Positions 8,866-18,487 of a stretch of DNA of 64,000 nt are shown piece after piece; the stretch's first letter is position 1, and each line of letters starts with the position of its first letter. This stretch comes from Candidatus Planktophila sp. (lineage in GTDB: Bacteria > Actinomycetota > Actinomycetes > Nanopelagicales > Nanopelagicaceae): assembly GCA_003569185.1 (NCBI GenBank), contig BGOJ01000002.1, positions 62,001 to 126,000 of the forward strand. The letters are read 5' to 3'. The position numbers were made by a program, and so were the translations under genes. The notes under the pieces were generated by a model. That model searched no databases. It was not told where the DNA came from and worked only from the letters and a program-made list of their open reading frames with translations.

Positions 8866-9162
8866 ATGGCAACCGATTACGACACCCCCCGGAAAACCGA
8901 TGAAGAGTTACATGAAGAATCGTTAGAGGAATTAAAAGCTCGACGTGCTGATGCTCAATCTGGACAGGTAGATATTGATGAAGCAGAGGCGGCTGAAAAT
9001 CTTGAGTTACCTGGTGCGGATTTATCTGGTGAAGAGTTAACGGTAAAGGTTGTGCCTAAGCAAGAAGATGAATTCGCCTGCAGTCGCTGTTTCTTAGTCA
9101 AGCATGTTAATCAACGTGCACGAGGTGAAGGTCTGAAGGCTGTTTGTCGCGATTGCGATTAA
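8866..9162 (+). CDS. DUF4193 family protein with C-terminal zinc-ribbon-like motif
   Basis: Small acidic actinobacterial protein (98 residues from this start). An ATDYDTPRK N-terminus and a Glu-rich middle precede a C-terminal CSRCFLVKH...CRDCD, two CxxC pairs that could hold one zinc. The function is unknown; the family is widespread in Actinobacteria. A very strong ribosome binding site (AAGAGGAGGT) lies 6 bases before this ATG, so I prefer it over the ATG at 8863, only 3 bases from the site. The 123-base leader and the site strength suggest high expression. The stop overlaps the convergent DUF3093 gene by 4 bases. Confidence 0.88.
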   Translation: MATDYDTPRKTDEELHEESLEELKARRADAQSGQVDIDEAEAAENLELPGADLSGEELTVKVVPKQEDEFACSRCFLVKHVNQRARGEGLKAVCRDCD

Positions 9163-9608
9163 TTTAAAGCTTCTGCAAGTTTTTTTGGTTTTCTAGTTGC
9201 GATAAGCCAATAAGGCGTTGGATCATTCTTATCTTTTAATTCAACCTTCACACCAGTTGAAACCCAAAACCGTGTTGCATTAAAGGCAGCCGGATCGGCA
9301 TTTTGACCACGAAGTTTTAAGAATTCTTCCTTTGGTAGAGCGGTGACTTTCTTAATGTGCTTGCACTCTATCTTGGCATTTCCAACATAGAGCCAATTGT
9401 TAATAACAACAATTTCAAGTACTGATTTTTTCGCGCTAAAAATCAAAGCGATAGAGATTAGGATAGAAACAACAGCAGCGAAGAGATTGCCAAAGGGCGC
9501 CCAAAAGGTTAGATAGATTGAGGCGATCATCATCGCTAGAAACAACCACAACCAAACTGGCCAATTTATTCGCTCAGCAAACTCAGAGTTGGAATTAGAT
9601 CTAGCCAT
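9159..9608 (-). CDS. DUF3093 family membrane protein
   Basis: Actinobacterial membrane protein of unknown function, 149 residues from this start. Two hydrophobic helices lie near the N-terminus (VWLWLFLAMMIASIYL and the next segment up to IALIFSA). A soluble domain of about 90 residues follows, with KKVTALPKEEFLKLRG and FWVSTGVKVEL, conserved features of the family as I know it. I start at the ATG giving MARSNSNSEFAERI, because the longer track version runs into the divergent thioesterase gene. It lies between DUF4193 and dut, a common actinobacterial neighbourhood. Confidence 0.8.
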   Translation of the reverse strand: MARSNSNSEFAERINWPVWLWLFLAMMIASIYLTFWAPFGNLFAAVVSILISIALIFSAKKSVLEIVVINNWLYVGNAKIECKHIKKVTALPKEEFLKLRGQNADPAAFNATRFWVSTGVKVELKDKNDPTPYWLIATRKPKKLAEALN

Positions 9609-9631
9609 GAGATAAAGGATACGCTTTACCA

Positions 9632-10216
9632 ATGGCACGTATTGCATCCACCACTCCACCTGCAGATGCGGTGATGCCAGTTCGCCATCCGAAGGCACCA
9701 GCTATTGGTTCACAAATTCCTTCTCACTTTGGATATTGCTTTGGATGTGGTGAATTACATAAAACTGGATTGCACTTAATTGCATTTGCTGGAAAAGAGT
9801 TAGATCTCTCTGGAAAATTTACGGTAACTGAAAATCATCAAGGCGCTCCTGGTCTTGCCCATGGCGGTTTACTCTCACTTGCCTTTGATGAGGCGCTGGG
9901 TAAATTGATGTGGTTGATTAGAACTCCAGCTGTTACTGGTCGATTAGAGACAGACTTTTTATTACCAGTACCAATGGGCCGCACTCTTTTTATTGATGCC
10001 AGAATTACTGGACAATCTGGTCGAAAGATTTATACCCAAGCTGAAGGCAGATTAGATTCACCAACGGGTGAGATTGCAGTTCAAGCATCAGCCCTGTTTA
10101 TTGCAGTTCCAATGGAGCATTTTATTAAGAATTTAACTGAGCAATATAAAGATCATTTGGTTGAACACCCAGAGTTAATGGCATTTGTCGATCCAGATTT
10201 TGATATAAATCCATGA
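9632..10216 (+). CDS. Hotdog-fold acyl-CoA thioesterase (PaaI/THEM4-like)
   Basis: Predicted acyl-CoA thioesterase of the 4HBT/PaaI group, 194 residues. An N-terminal segment with GYCFGCGELHKTGLHL is followed by a hotdog core with the signature GAPGLAHGGLLSLAFDEALG; the HGG turn and the following acidic residue form the usual catalytic site. The substrate is unknown. It is divergent from the DUF3093 gene (23 bases between starts) and overlaps dut by 4 bases, suggesting co-transcription with dut and DUF3159. Confidence 0.8.
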   Translation: MARIASTTPPADAVMPVRHPKAPAIGSQIPSHFGYCFGCGELHKTGLHLIAFAGKELDLSGKFTVTENHQGAPGLAHGGLLSLAFDEALGKLMWLIRTPAVTGRLETDFLLPVPMGRTLFIDARITGQSGRKIYTQAEGRLDSPTGEIAVQASALFIAVPMEHFIKNLTEQYKDHLVEHPELMAFVDPDFDINP

Positions 10217-10647
10217 TGCAAGTACTTATCAAACGGCTGGATCCGACTGTGCCAATGCCTTCTTATGCAAAGGGTGGGGATGCTGGCGCTGATTTGGCGA
10301 CCAGAATTGATTTCACAATTAAGCCAGGTGAGCGGATGTTGATTCCAACTGGCATAAGTATTGCACTTCCTAATGGTTATGTTGCTTTGGTTCATCCAAG
10401 ATCAGGGCTAGCAATTAAACATGGCATATCGATGGTCAATACACCAGGAACTGTTGATGCTGGTTTTCGCGGTGAGTTGCAGGTTATTTTAATTAATCAT
10501 GATTTAACAGAGTCTGTTTCATTTAAAAAGGGAGATCGCATCGCCCAACTTGTAATTCAAAAAGTGGAACGAGCGCAGTTTGTTGAGGTTGCTGATCTAC
10601 CTGGTTCAGAACGTGCCAGCGGGGGATTTGGATCAACTGGCGCATGA
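10213..10647 (+). CDS. dut: Deoxyuridine 5'-triphosphate nucleotidohydrolase
   Basis: dUTPase: hydrolyses dUTP to dUMP and pyrophosphate, keeping uracil out of DNA and feeding dTMP synthesis. The trimeric-family motifs are present in order: GGDAGADL, HPRSGLAIKHGI, NTPGTVDAGFRGE, FKKGDRIAQLVI and the C-terminal GSERASGGFGSTG that closes over the active site. The 144 residues are normal. It overlaps the preceding thioesterase (4 bases) and the following DUF3159 gene (4 bases, ATGA type). Confidence 0.96.
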   Translation: MMQVLIKRLDPTVPMPSYAKGGDAGADLATRIDFTIKPGERMLIPTGISIALPNGYVALVHPRSGLAIKHGISMVNTPGTVDAGFRGELQVILINHDLTESVSFKKGDRIAQLVIQKVERAQFVEVADLPGSERASGGFGSTGA

Positions 10648-11267
10648 GTTATCAAGGACATAATGAGGATAAAGACAAAGTATTAAATGCCTTAGGTGGT
10701 AAGCGTGGATTAATTGATTCAGGTCTTCCTGCCTTAGTTTTCTTAGTAGTTTTTAACCTCTCCGGCAAAGATGTAAATGCAGCTCTTTATTCAGCTGTGG
10801 CACTTTCTATACTGCTAACACTTCTTCGCTTATTAAAGCGAGAGACAATTCAACATGCCTTTTCTGGATTAATTGGTGTTGGAATTTGCGCATTAATTTC
10901 AAAGCGGACTGGCAATGCCGCAGATTTCTACCTGCCAGGCTTATGGATTAATGCTGGATACGGTCTGCTTTATGCAATTACAAATTTAGTTAAATGGCCA
11001 ATTTTGGGTGTAATGCTTGGCCCAATCTTGGGAGAGAACTTGTTGTGGCGAAAAGATCCTGCCCGATTAAATGCATATATAAAAGCTGGTTGGCTTTGGG
11101 TTGCAATGTTTGCCGCTAGATTAATTGTTCAATACCCACTTTATAAGAGTGGAAATATCAATATTTTAGGCACTGCTCGTTTGCTGATGGGATATCCATT
11201 ATTCATATTAACTGCTTGGGGAACTTGGCAAATCTTAAGAAAAACTCCTACAACTAAAGTTAATTAG
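10644..11267 (+). CDS. DUF3159 family integral membrane protein
   Basis: Actinobacterial membrane protein of unknown function, 207 residues. About five or six hydrophobic segments are visible, starting at LIDSGLPALVFLVVFNLSG. The charged loop with ENLLWRKDPARLNAYIKAGW is conserved in the family as I recall it. Its location directly after dut with a 4-base overlap is typical, although no biochemical link is known. The 3' end overlaps the convergent Trk gene by 4 bases. Confidence 0.82.
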   Translation: MSYQGHNEDKDKVLNALGGKRGLIDSGLPALVFLVVFNLSGKDVNAALYSAVALSILLTLLRLLKRETIQHAFSGLIGVGICALISKRTGNAADFYLPGLWINAGYGLLYAITNLVKWPILGVMLGPILGENLLWRKDPARLNAYIKAGWLWVAMFAARLIVQYPLYKSGNINILGTARLLMGYPLFILTAWGTWQILRKTPTTKVN

Positions 11268-11917
11268 ATAAAGCAGGACTTTAGTTTTTCCTCAGCTTTA
11301 GCTGATGCTACAAATAGCAATTCATCACCGGGTGCGAAAACATCATGATCCTTTGGTGTAATTACATGGCTATCTCTAACTATTGCAGCCAGGCTGGCAT
11401 CCTCTGGTAATTCAACTTCACCAACAGTTTTACCGCAACATTTAGCGGTATCTGGCAAGGTTATTTCTACTAAGTTTGCTTCACCTTTTCTAAATGAGAA
11501 TAAACGAACCACATCGCCAACACTTACCGCCTCTTCAACAAGGGCAGAGATAATTCTTGGTGTTGAAACAGAAACATCCACACCCCAGGATGAATCAAAC
11601 ATCCACTCATTTTTTGGGTGATTTACTCTTGCGACAACTCTTGGTACGCCATACTCAGTCTTACCAAGTAATGATGCAACAAGATTCACTTTGTCATCAC
11701 CAGTTGCAGCAACTAACACCTGGCAGCCATCTAATTTAGCTTGATCTAGTGCGGTAATTTCACAAGCATCAGCGAGCAACCATTCCGCCGCTGGGACTGA
11801 ATCCATCTTTAGCGCTTTTGGATCCTTATCAATTAAAAGCACTTGATGGCCATTTTCCAACAATTCTCGAGCAATCGCTCTGCCAACATTTCCAGCTCCT
11901 GCAATGGCAATTCTCAT
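11264..11917 (-). CDS. Trk-type potassium uptake NAD-binding protein (second subunit, CeoC/TrkB-like)
   Basis: Cytosolic RCK protein that gates a Trk/Ktr potassium channel. The N-terminal Rossmann domain starts MRIAIAGAGNVGRAIARELLENGH; a C-terminal RCK_C domain follows from about residue 135. At 217 residues it is a single RCK unit. It starts at the base where the upstream Trk gene ends, so the pair is one transcript, as in mycobacterial ceoB-ceoC. The channel subunit itself is not in the window. Confidence 0.87.
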   Translation of the reverse strand: MRIAIAGAGNVGRAIARELLENGHQVLLIDKDPKALKMDSVPAAEWLLADACEITALDQAKLDGCQVLVAATGDDKVNLVASLLGKTEYGVPRVVARVNHPKNEWMFDSSWGVDVSVSTPRIISALVEEAVSVGDVVRLFSFRKGEANLVEITLPDTAKCCGKTVGEVELPEDASLAAIVRDSHVITPKDHDVFAPGDELLFVASAKAEEKLKSCFI

Positions 11918-12579
11918 TAAGCACCTGCCGGAGATTTAGCGAGAGTTTTCTCAGTTTCAGCAACCTGTTTTTCGTTAACTAAAAGATGAACTAAATCGCC
12001 CTCTTGCAAAACTGTGTGCTCATCTGGCAATACTGCTTCACCTAGTCTGGTTACAAATGCAACTCTGGCATTTGTATTTTTCTCAATTAAAAGTATTGAT
12101 TCGCCATACCAATCTTTGTGAAGGCTAACTTCAACAAGCAAGATTGTGCCAGTGGCATCTCGCCACTCTGATTTTGTGCCATCAGGAGTTAATCGGCGCA
12201 TGATCTGATCAGTTGTCCATAGAACTGTTGCAACTGTTGGAATGCCAAGGCGCTGATAAATCTCAGCACGGCCTGGATCATAAATTCGAGCAACAACATT
12301 TTTCACACCAAAAGTTTCCCGAGCCACTCTTGCTGCCAAAATATTTGAATTATCACCATTTGATACTGCTGCAAAAGCATCAGCTTTTTCGATTCCTGCC
12401 TCTAATAATGTGTCACGATCAAAGCCGACACCGGCAACTGTTCGGCCATTGAAGTTTGCACCTAGACGTCTGAAAGCTTCGCGGTTTTGGTCAATTACAG
12501 CCACTGTGTGGCCAGATTTTTCAAGATCTACCGCAAGGGTCGAACCGACTCGACCACAACCCATTATTACGACGTGCAC
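11917..12579 (-). CDS. Trk-type potassium uptake NAD-binding protein (first subunit, CeoB/TrkA-like)
   Basis: RCK nucleotide-binding regulator of potassium uptake, paired with the next gene. The Rossmann motif VIMGCGRVGSTLAVDLEKSGH opens the protein and a TrkA-C domain occupies the last 80 residues. I start at the GTG giving MHVVIMGCGRVG, the usual actinobacterial N-terminus, instead of the TTG at 12588. It is transcribed divergently from the RNA methyltransferase gene across a very short gap, where no clear ribosome binding site was found. Confidence 0.87.
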   Translation of the reverse strand: MHVVIMGCGRVGSTLAVDLEKSGHTVAVIDQNREAFRRLGANFNGRTVAGVGFDRDTLLEAGIEKADAFAAVSNGDNSNILAARVARETFGVKNVVARIYDPGRAEIYQRLGIPTVATVLWTTDQIMRRLTPDGTKSEWRDATGTILLVEVSLHKDWYGESILLIEKNTNARVAFVTRLGEAVLPDEHTVLQEGDLVHLLVNEKQVAETEKTLAKSPAGA

Positions 12580-12611
12580 AAAGTACAACTTACACCCATA
12601 GGCTCCGCACT

Positions 12612-13817
12612 ATGGAATCAAACGCTCAGGAGCGGTTAAAAGAAGGCCAGATTGTCCAGGTCCAAATTGGCCCAGTGGCACATGGTGGACATTTTGTTGC
12701 AAGATATAACGGACAAGTTATTTTTGTGCGCCATGGCATAACCGATGAGTTAGTCAATATAAAAATTACCTCAGTTAGTTCAAAAATTGCACATGCAAAT
12801 GTTGTAGAAGTATTACAACCAGCCGCCTCTCGAGTTTCACCACCTTGTCAGTATGCCGGCAGTTGTGGTGGTTGCGATTTTCAGCATGTAAATATCAGCA
12901 CGCAACGTGAATTAAAAGCTCAGATTATTAAGGAACAGTTCTTGCGAATTGGCAAAATGGATTTAGCACAACTTGGCTTTGACCTAAAGGTGAGAGCGGT
13001 AGAACCTGCTGATGGATTGCATTGGCGAACTCGTATGGATTTTGCCGTTTCAGCAAATGGTCAGATTGGTTTTTTTGGCGCTCGAAGTAATGATGTGGTT
13101 GAAATAAAGGATTGCCTTATTGCTGATAAAAGAATGAATGTGGGTGAATTATCTAGCAGGCAGTGGAAATCTGATGCCAGAGTTGAGGTTGCTGTTTCCA
13201 GCACCAATGAAGTTTCAGTTATGCGATCTGGTAGAAGTATTAGTGGTCCTACCCAGATTGTTGAGCAAGTAGGTGGTAACTCATTTAAGATTTCACCCTC
13301 TGCTTTCTGGCAAAGCCATCGCTCAGCACCGGTTGAGTTGGTAAAAGCTGCACTATCCCAACTTGGTATAAAGCCAGCAGATCACGTTTTAGATCTTTAC
13401 TCTGGTGTTGGATTATTTGCAGCTGCGATACTAAAAGAGATTAATGATCGAGGCTTTGTTACCTTAATTGAGAGTGATAAAACAGCGGTAGCAGATGCGC
13501 GAAGAATTTTCCTAAATAAAGAGAATGTGAAGATTTTTCAAGGATTAGTTGCCCAACAATTGCCAATTGTGAAGCGTGCAGATTTGATTTTATTAGATCC
13601 ACCAAGAACAGGTGCTGGTGATGTTGTAATTAATCAGATGGTTAAATTCAAACCTAGAAAAATAGTTTATGTTGCATGCGATCCCGCTGCATTGGCAAGA
13701 GATGCAAAAACTTTGGCAGATCTTGGTTATAAGTTGGATCACATTGAGGCTTTTGATCTTTTCCCAATGACCCAGCACATTGAGTGCGTGGCTGGATTTT
13801 CACCGGCAAACAGATAG
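12612..13817 (+). CDS. Class I SAM-dependent RNA uracil-5-methyltransferase-like protein (TrmA/RlmD family)
   Basis: Predicted m5U methyltransferase of rRNA or tRNA. An N-terminal TRAM domain (about residues 10-70) is followed by an iron-sulfur cysteine group, [14 protein letters not shown]. The Rossmann methyltransferase domain shows [27 protein letters not shown] and the catalytic cysteine in [14 protein letters not shown]. At 401 residues it has the usual length. Which base it modifies cannot be decided by eye. It precedes acnA, so co-transcription is likely. Confidence 0.87.
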   Translation: MESNAQERLKEGQIVQVQIGPVAHGGHFVARYNGQVIFVRHGITDELVNIKITSVSSKIAHANVVEVLQPAASRVSPPCQYAGSCGGCDFQHVNISTQRELKAQIIKEQFLRIGKMDLAQLGFDLKVRAVEPADGLHWRTRMDFAVSANGQIGFFGARSNDVVEIKDCLIADKRMNVGELSSRQWKSDARVEVAVSSTNEVSVMRSGRSISGPTQIVEQVGGNSFKISPSAFWQSHRSAPVELVKAALSQLGIKPADHVLDLYSGVGLFAAAILKEINDRGFVTLIESDKTAVADARRIFLNKENVKIFQGLVAQQLPIVKRADLILLDPPRTGAGDVVINQMVKFKPRKIVYVACDPAALARDAKTLADLGYKLDHIEAFDLFPMTQHIECVAGFSPANR

Positions 13818-13855
13818 GATTAGGTCAGAATTACACAGGAAAGAGGTGTGGGGCA

Positions 13856-16516
13856 TTGAGTAAGAACTCATTTAAGTCCAAAACCACACTGGAAGTAGCC
13901 GGTAAGAGCTATGAAATATTTGATATCACTGGCTTTGCTGAAGCAAAAGATCTTCCATTTAGCTTAAAGATTTTGCTTGAAAATTTACTTCGCACCGAAG
14001 ATGGTGCCAATATCACTGCAGATCAGATAAAGAAGTTAGCTAGTTGGAATCCATCTGCTGAACCAGATACTGAAATTCAATTTACGCCAGCACGTGTGAT
14101 TATGCAGGATTTCACAGGCGTGCCCTGCGTAGTGGATCTAGCAACTATGCGAGAGGCAATTGCAGATTTAGGTGGAGATCCAGCAAAAGTAAATCCGCTG
14201 TCACCTGCAGAGTTGGTAATTGATCACTCTGTAATTGCAGATCTCTTTGGAACTAAGGATTCTTTTGAACAAAATGTTGATATTGAGTACCAACGAAATA
14301 AGGAGAGATATCGCTTCTTGCGTTGGGGACAAACCGCATTTGATGAATTTAAAGTTGTGCCACCAGGAACTGGAATTGTTCACCAGGTAAATATTGAGTA
14401 CTTAGCAAGAGTTGTAATGAGTCGAGTAGTGGATGGCACTTTACGGGCTTATCCAGACACAGTTGTTGGAACTGATTCACACACCACCATGGTTAACGGA
14501 TTAGGCGTGCTTGGCTGGGGTGTTGGTGGCATTGAGGCGGAGGCAGCATTACTAGGTCAACCAGTTTCGATGTTAATCCCAAGAGTTGTTGGATTTAAAT
14601 TAAATGGCCAACTGCCAGTAGGAACTACTGCAACAGATTTAGTTTTAACAATCACTCAGATGCTGCGAAAGCATGGAGTAGTTGGAAAGTTTGTGGAGTT
14701 CTATGGTCCGGGCGTTACCGCGCTGCCAATGGCTAATCGCGCAACTATCGGAAACATGTCACCTGAGTATGGCTCAACATGTGCAATCTTTCCAGTGGAT
14801 GAAGAAACCATTAGGTATTTAAAACTTACTGGCAGAAGTGAAGAGCAGTTAGAGTTGGTAGAAAAGTATGCAAAGGTAAATGGACTTTGGCATGATCCTT
14901 CTGCATCACCAAGGTATTCAGAAAAATTAGAGTTAGATCTTTCAACAATTGTGCCCTCAATTGCTGGTCCAAAGCGTCCACAAGATCGAATCTCATTAAG
15001 TGATGCGAAGAGTTCATATGCAGCTGTGGCACCAACTTATTTCACCGATAAAACAAATAAAAATAAGATTGATGTGAAGGTTAATGGCAAGCCAACTACT
15101 GTTTCTAATGGTGATGTGGTTATTGCATCAATTACCTCTTGCACAAATACCTCTAATCCTTCAGTAATGATTGGAGCTGCATTACTGGCCAAGAAGGCGG
15201 TAGAAAAGGGTTTAACCAGTAAACCTTGGGTTAAAACCACATTGGCGCCAGGATCTAAAGTAGTTACCGATTATTACGATCGCTCAGGTCTTACCCCATA
15301 TATGGAGAAATTAGGTTTTAACTTAGTTGGCTATGGCTGCGTAACTTGTATTGGAAATTCAGGTCCACTTCCAGTTGAGATCAGTAAGGCAATCAATGAG
15401 AATGACTTAGCTGTCTCTGCCGTCCTTTCTGGAAATCGAAATTTTGAAGGTCGAATTTCACCGGATGTGAAGATGAACTACTTAGCTTCACCACCCTTAG
15501 TAGTGGCTTATGCCTTAACTGGATCTATGAATCATGATTTTGAAAAAGATCCAATTGGTACTGGCAGTGATGGCAATCCAGTATTCCTCAAGGATATTTG
15601 GCCAACAAGTGCGGAGATTGAATCGGTAGTGGCTTCATCCATTTCATCAGATATGTTTACAAAAGATTACGCATCAGTTTTTGAAGGGGATAAGAGATGG
15701 AAATCTCTAGATACACCAACCGGTAATACTTTTGAGTGGGATGCTAAATCTACCTATGTTAGAAAGCCTCCATATTTTGATGGTATGCCACGAAATCCAA
15801 AGCCGGTCACAAATATTGAATCTGCCAGAGTGCTAGCAGTCTTAGGAGATTCAGTAACCACTGATCACATTTCACCTGCTGGAAATATTAAAGCTGATTC
15901 ACCAGCTGGTAAGTATTTGGCAGAGCATGGAATCGATCGAGCTGACTTTAACTCTTATGGCTCTCGCCGCGGCAATCATGAGGTAATGATCCGTGGCACA
16001 TTTGCAAATATTCGGTTAAAGAATTTACTGTTGAATGGTGTGGAGGGTGGATTTACTAAAAATTTCTTAGCCAATGGCGAACAAACCACAATTTATGATG
16101 CATCTCGGGCATACATTGAAGCAAATATTCCGTTAGTAATTCTGGCTGGTAAAGAGTATGGCTCAGGTTCTTCTCGCGACTGGGCAGCTAAGGGAACAGC
16201 ACTGCTTGGAGTGCGTGCAGTAATTGCAGAATCTTTTGAAAGAATTCATCGATCAAATTTAATTGGTATGGGAGTACTGCCACTTCAATTCCTAGATGGT
16301 GAGAATGCAGCCTCATTAGGTTTAGATGGCAGTGAGGTATTTTCCATTACCGGTGTTGATAAATTAAATGATGGTCAAACACCGAAAGAGGTTGTAGTTA
16401 GTGCTGGTAGCAAGAAATTTAACGCCAAGCTTCGGATCGATACCCCAGGTGAGGCAGATTACTATCGCCATGGCGGCATCATGCAGTATGTATTACGCTC
16501 ATTATTGAGCAAGTAA
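13856..16516 (+). CDS. acnA: Aconitate hydratase A
   Basis: TCA-cycle enzyme isomerising citrate to isocitrate through a 4Fe-4S cluster. Cluster cysteines appear in [15 protein letters not shown] and [36 protein letters not shown] and the C-terminal swivel-domain motif [17 protein letters not shown] are also present. The TTG at 13856 gives [14 protein letters not shown] and has GAAAGAGGTG upstream; the track start at 13784 lies inside the preceding methyltransferase gene. From this start the protein has 886 residues, normal for AcnA. Confidence 0.95.
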   Translation: MSKNSFKSKTTLEVAGKSYEIFDITGFAEAKDLPFSLKILLENLLRTEDGANITADQIKKLASWNPSAEPDTEIQFTPARVIMQDFTGVPCVVDLATMREAIADLGGDPAKVNPLSPAELVIDHSVIADLFGTKDSFEQNVDIEYQRNKERYRFLRWGQTAFDEFKVVPPGTGIVHQVNIEYLARVVMSRVVDGTLRAYPDTVVGTDSHTTMVNGLGVLGWGVGGIEAEAALLGQPVSMLIPRVVGFKLNGQLPVGTTATDLVLTITQMLRKHGVVGKFVEFYGPGVTALPMANRATIGNMSPEYGSTCAIFPVDEETIRYLKLTGRSEEQLELVEKYAKVNGLWHDPSASPRYSEKLELDLSTIVPSIAGPKRPQDRISLSDAKSSYAAVAPTYFTDKTNKNKIDVKVNGKPTTVSNGDVVIASITSCTNTSNPSVMIGAALLAKKAVEKGLTSKPWVKTTLAPGSKVVTDYYDRSGLTPYMEKLGFNLVGYGCVTCIGNSGPLPVEISKAINENDLAVSAVLSGNRNFEGRISPDVKMNYLASPPLVVAYALTGSMNHDFEKDPIGTGSDGNPVFLKDIWPTSAEIESVVASSISSDMFTKDYASVFEGDKRWKSLDTPTGNTFEWDAKSTYVRKPPYFDGMPRNPKPVTNIESARVLAVLGDSVTTDHISPAGNIKADSPAGKYLAEHGIDRADFNSYGSRRGNHEVMIRGTFANIRLKNLLLNGVEGGFTKNFLANGEQTTIYDASRAYIEANIPLVILAGKEYGSGSSRDWAAKGTALLGVRAVIAESFERIHRSNLIGMGVLPLQFLDGENAASLGLDGSEVFSITGVDKLNDGQTPKEVVVSAGSKKFNAKLRIDTPGEADYYRHGGIMQYVLRSLLSK

Positions 16517-16552
16517 ATCGCCATTGTTTTAACTACCCTTTAAACTATAGCC

Positions 16553-18487
16553 ATGCTTAATCAGATTAAATCTCCTGCGGATTTAAAGAAACTCTCTGCT
16601 GAAGAGATAGATCAATTATCAGCTGAAATTAGATCATTTCTAATTGAACATGTTTCAAAATCAGGTGGACACCTTGGCCCAAATTTGGGCGTTGTTGAAT
16701 TAACCATAGCTATTCATAGAATTTTTGATTCACCAAAAGATGTTGTGGTTTTTGATACTGGCCATCAAAGCTATGTTCACAAGTTGTTAACTGGCCGCAT
16801 GGCTGGTTTTGAAAAACTTCGCCAACGTGGTGGTTTAGCAGGATACCCAAATCGAAGCGAGAGTGAGCATGATGTTGTTGAAAACTCACATGCATCTACC
16901 GCCCTTTCTTGGAGTGATGGTATTGCCAAAGGTTTTTCACTAACAAATCAAAAAGATCGCGCAGTAGTGTGTGTGGTTGGTGATGGTGCTTTAACTGGTG
17001 GCATGAGTTGGGAAGCATTAAATAATATTTCTACCAGCAAAAATGAGAGACTAGTAATAATTGTTAATGATAATGAAAGATCTTACTCACCAACTATTGG
17101 TGGTCTAGCTACCTATCTTTCCACCTTGCGTGCTACAAGTGGATACGAGAAATTCTTAGATTGGGGCAAGGGAGTTTTAGAAAGAACACCAGTTGTTGGC
17201 CACCCAATTTATGAAACTTTGCATGGTGTTAAAAAAGGAATTAAAGATATTGTTGCCCCACAAGGAATGTTTGAAGACTTAGGTCTTAAGTATTTAGGGC
17301 CAGTAGATGGCCATGATGTGGTTGCAATTGAAAAGACCTTAAAGATTGCTAAAGAGTTTGGCCAGCCGGTTTTAGTTCATGTAATTACTGAAAAAGGTAA
17401 AGGTCATGCACCTGCAATTAATGATGAAGCTGAGAAGTTTCATGCCGTTGGAGTTGTGGATGCTGAAACTGGTCAGCCGCTAAGTAAGAGTGGAAAGAGT
17501 TGGACCTCTGTATTTTCAGATGAGTTGGTAAAGATAGGTGCCGAAAGAAGTGATGTGGTGGCAATTACTGCAGCAATGATGGGGCCAACTGGTTTAGATA
17601 AGTTTGAAAAAGCATTCCCAGATCGAACATTTGATGTTGGAATTGCTGAGCAGCATGCCGCAACCTCAGCAGCTGGTATGGCATTTGCAGGTTTGCATCC
17701 AGTAGTTGCGGTTTACTCCACATTTTTAAATAGAGCTTTTGATCAATTATTACTTGATGTTGCACTTCATAAAGCTGGAGTAACTTTTGTATTAGATAGA
17801 GCAGGTGTTACCGGTGATGATGGACCATCCCATAATGGCATGTGGGATTTAGCCTTAACTGGAATTGTGCCAACCTTGCATGTAGCAGCGCCACGAGATG
17901 GTGAGCGAGTAAAGGAAACCTTACGTGAGGCGTTAGATATCTCTGATGCGCCTTCTTTAATTCGTTTTCCAAAGGGTGCGGTAAATGCTGACATCCCAGC
18001 CTTTGAACGTCGCGATGGCATTGATGTTTTATACCGTGGTGAGAGCGCAGATGTTTTATTAGTAAGTATTGGCGCCTTTGCATCAATTGCAGTAGAAGCA
18101 GCAGCCCAAGCCTATCGAGAGGGCGTAGGCGTTACCGTTATTGATCCTAGATGGGTCAAACCACTTCCAAAATCATTAGTAACAATGGCTCAACGATATA
18201 AAAATGTAGTTGTGTTAGAAGATGGTATTAAACATGGCGGAATTGCCAGCACAATCTCTGAATTGTTTAGAGATGCACAATTAAATGTGCCAGTTCACTC
18301 TATTGGTTTACCGTTAGCTTTCTTAGAGCACTCAAAGCGAGCTGAGATTTTAGAAGATTTAGGAATTACAGTTCAAAACATCACCAGATCTTTAGTTGCT
18401 TGGAATAGCAGTGAGATTGGATTAGATGTTAAGGAAGGGATGCCACACCCTTTGGATGAAAACGAGCGCCGCAAACCGCTTCGCTAA
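16553..18487 (+). CDS. dxs: 1-deoxy-D-xylulose-5-phosphate synthase
   Basis: First enzyme of the MEP isoprenoid pathway: thiamine-diphosphate-dependent condensation of pyruvate and glyceraldehyde 3-phosphate. Visible motifs are SGGHLGPNLGVVELT, DTGHQSYVHKLLTGR, the ThDP-binding GDGALTGGMSWEALNN, the catalytic glutamate region VGIAEQHAATSAAGMA and GDDGPSHNGMWDLAL. The 644 residues are normal. It follows acnA by 36 bases. The last 59 bases overlap, tail to tail, the 3' end of the fadB-like gene; both C-termini look genuine. Confidence 0.96.
   Translation: MLNQIKSPADLKKLSAEEIDQLSAEIRSFLIEHVSKSGGHLGPNLGVVELTIAIHRIFDSPKDVVVFDTGHQSYVHKLLTGRMAGFEKLRQRGGLAGYPNRSESEHDVVENSHASTALSWSDGIAKGFSLTNQKDRAVVCVVGDGALTGGMSWEALNNISTSKNERLVIIVNDNERSYSPTIGGLATYLSTLRATSGYEKFLDWGKGVLERTPVVGHPIYETLHGVKKGIKDIVAPQGMFEDLGLKYLGPVDGHDVVAIEKTLKIAKEFGQPVLVHVITEKGKGHAPAINDEAEKFHAVGVVDAETGQPLSKSGKSWTSVFSDELVKIGAERSDVVAITAAMMGPTGLDKFEKAFPDRTFDVGIAEQHAATSAAGMAFAGLHPVVAVYSTFLNRAFDQLLLDVALHKAGVTFVLDRAGVTGDDGPSHNGMWDLALTGIVPTLHVAAPRDGERVKETLREALDISDAPSLIRFPKGAVNADIPAFERRDGIDVLYRGESADVLLVSIGAFASIAVEAAAQAYREGVGVTVIDPRWVKPLPKSLVTMAQRYKNVVVLEDGIKHGGIASTISELFRDAQLNVPVHSIGLPLAFLEHSKRAEILEDLGITVQNITRSLVAWNSSEIGLDVKEGMPHPLDENERRKPLR

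Noticed and set aside
13784-13855. Longer N-terminus for AcnA (track start 13784)
   Set aside because: It overlaps the preceding methyltransferase, has no family similarity, and a good ribosome binding site sits before the TTG at 13856.
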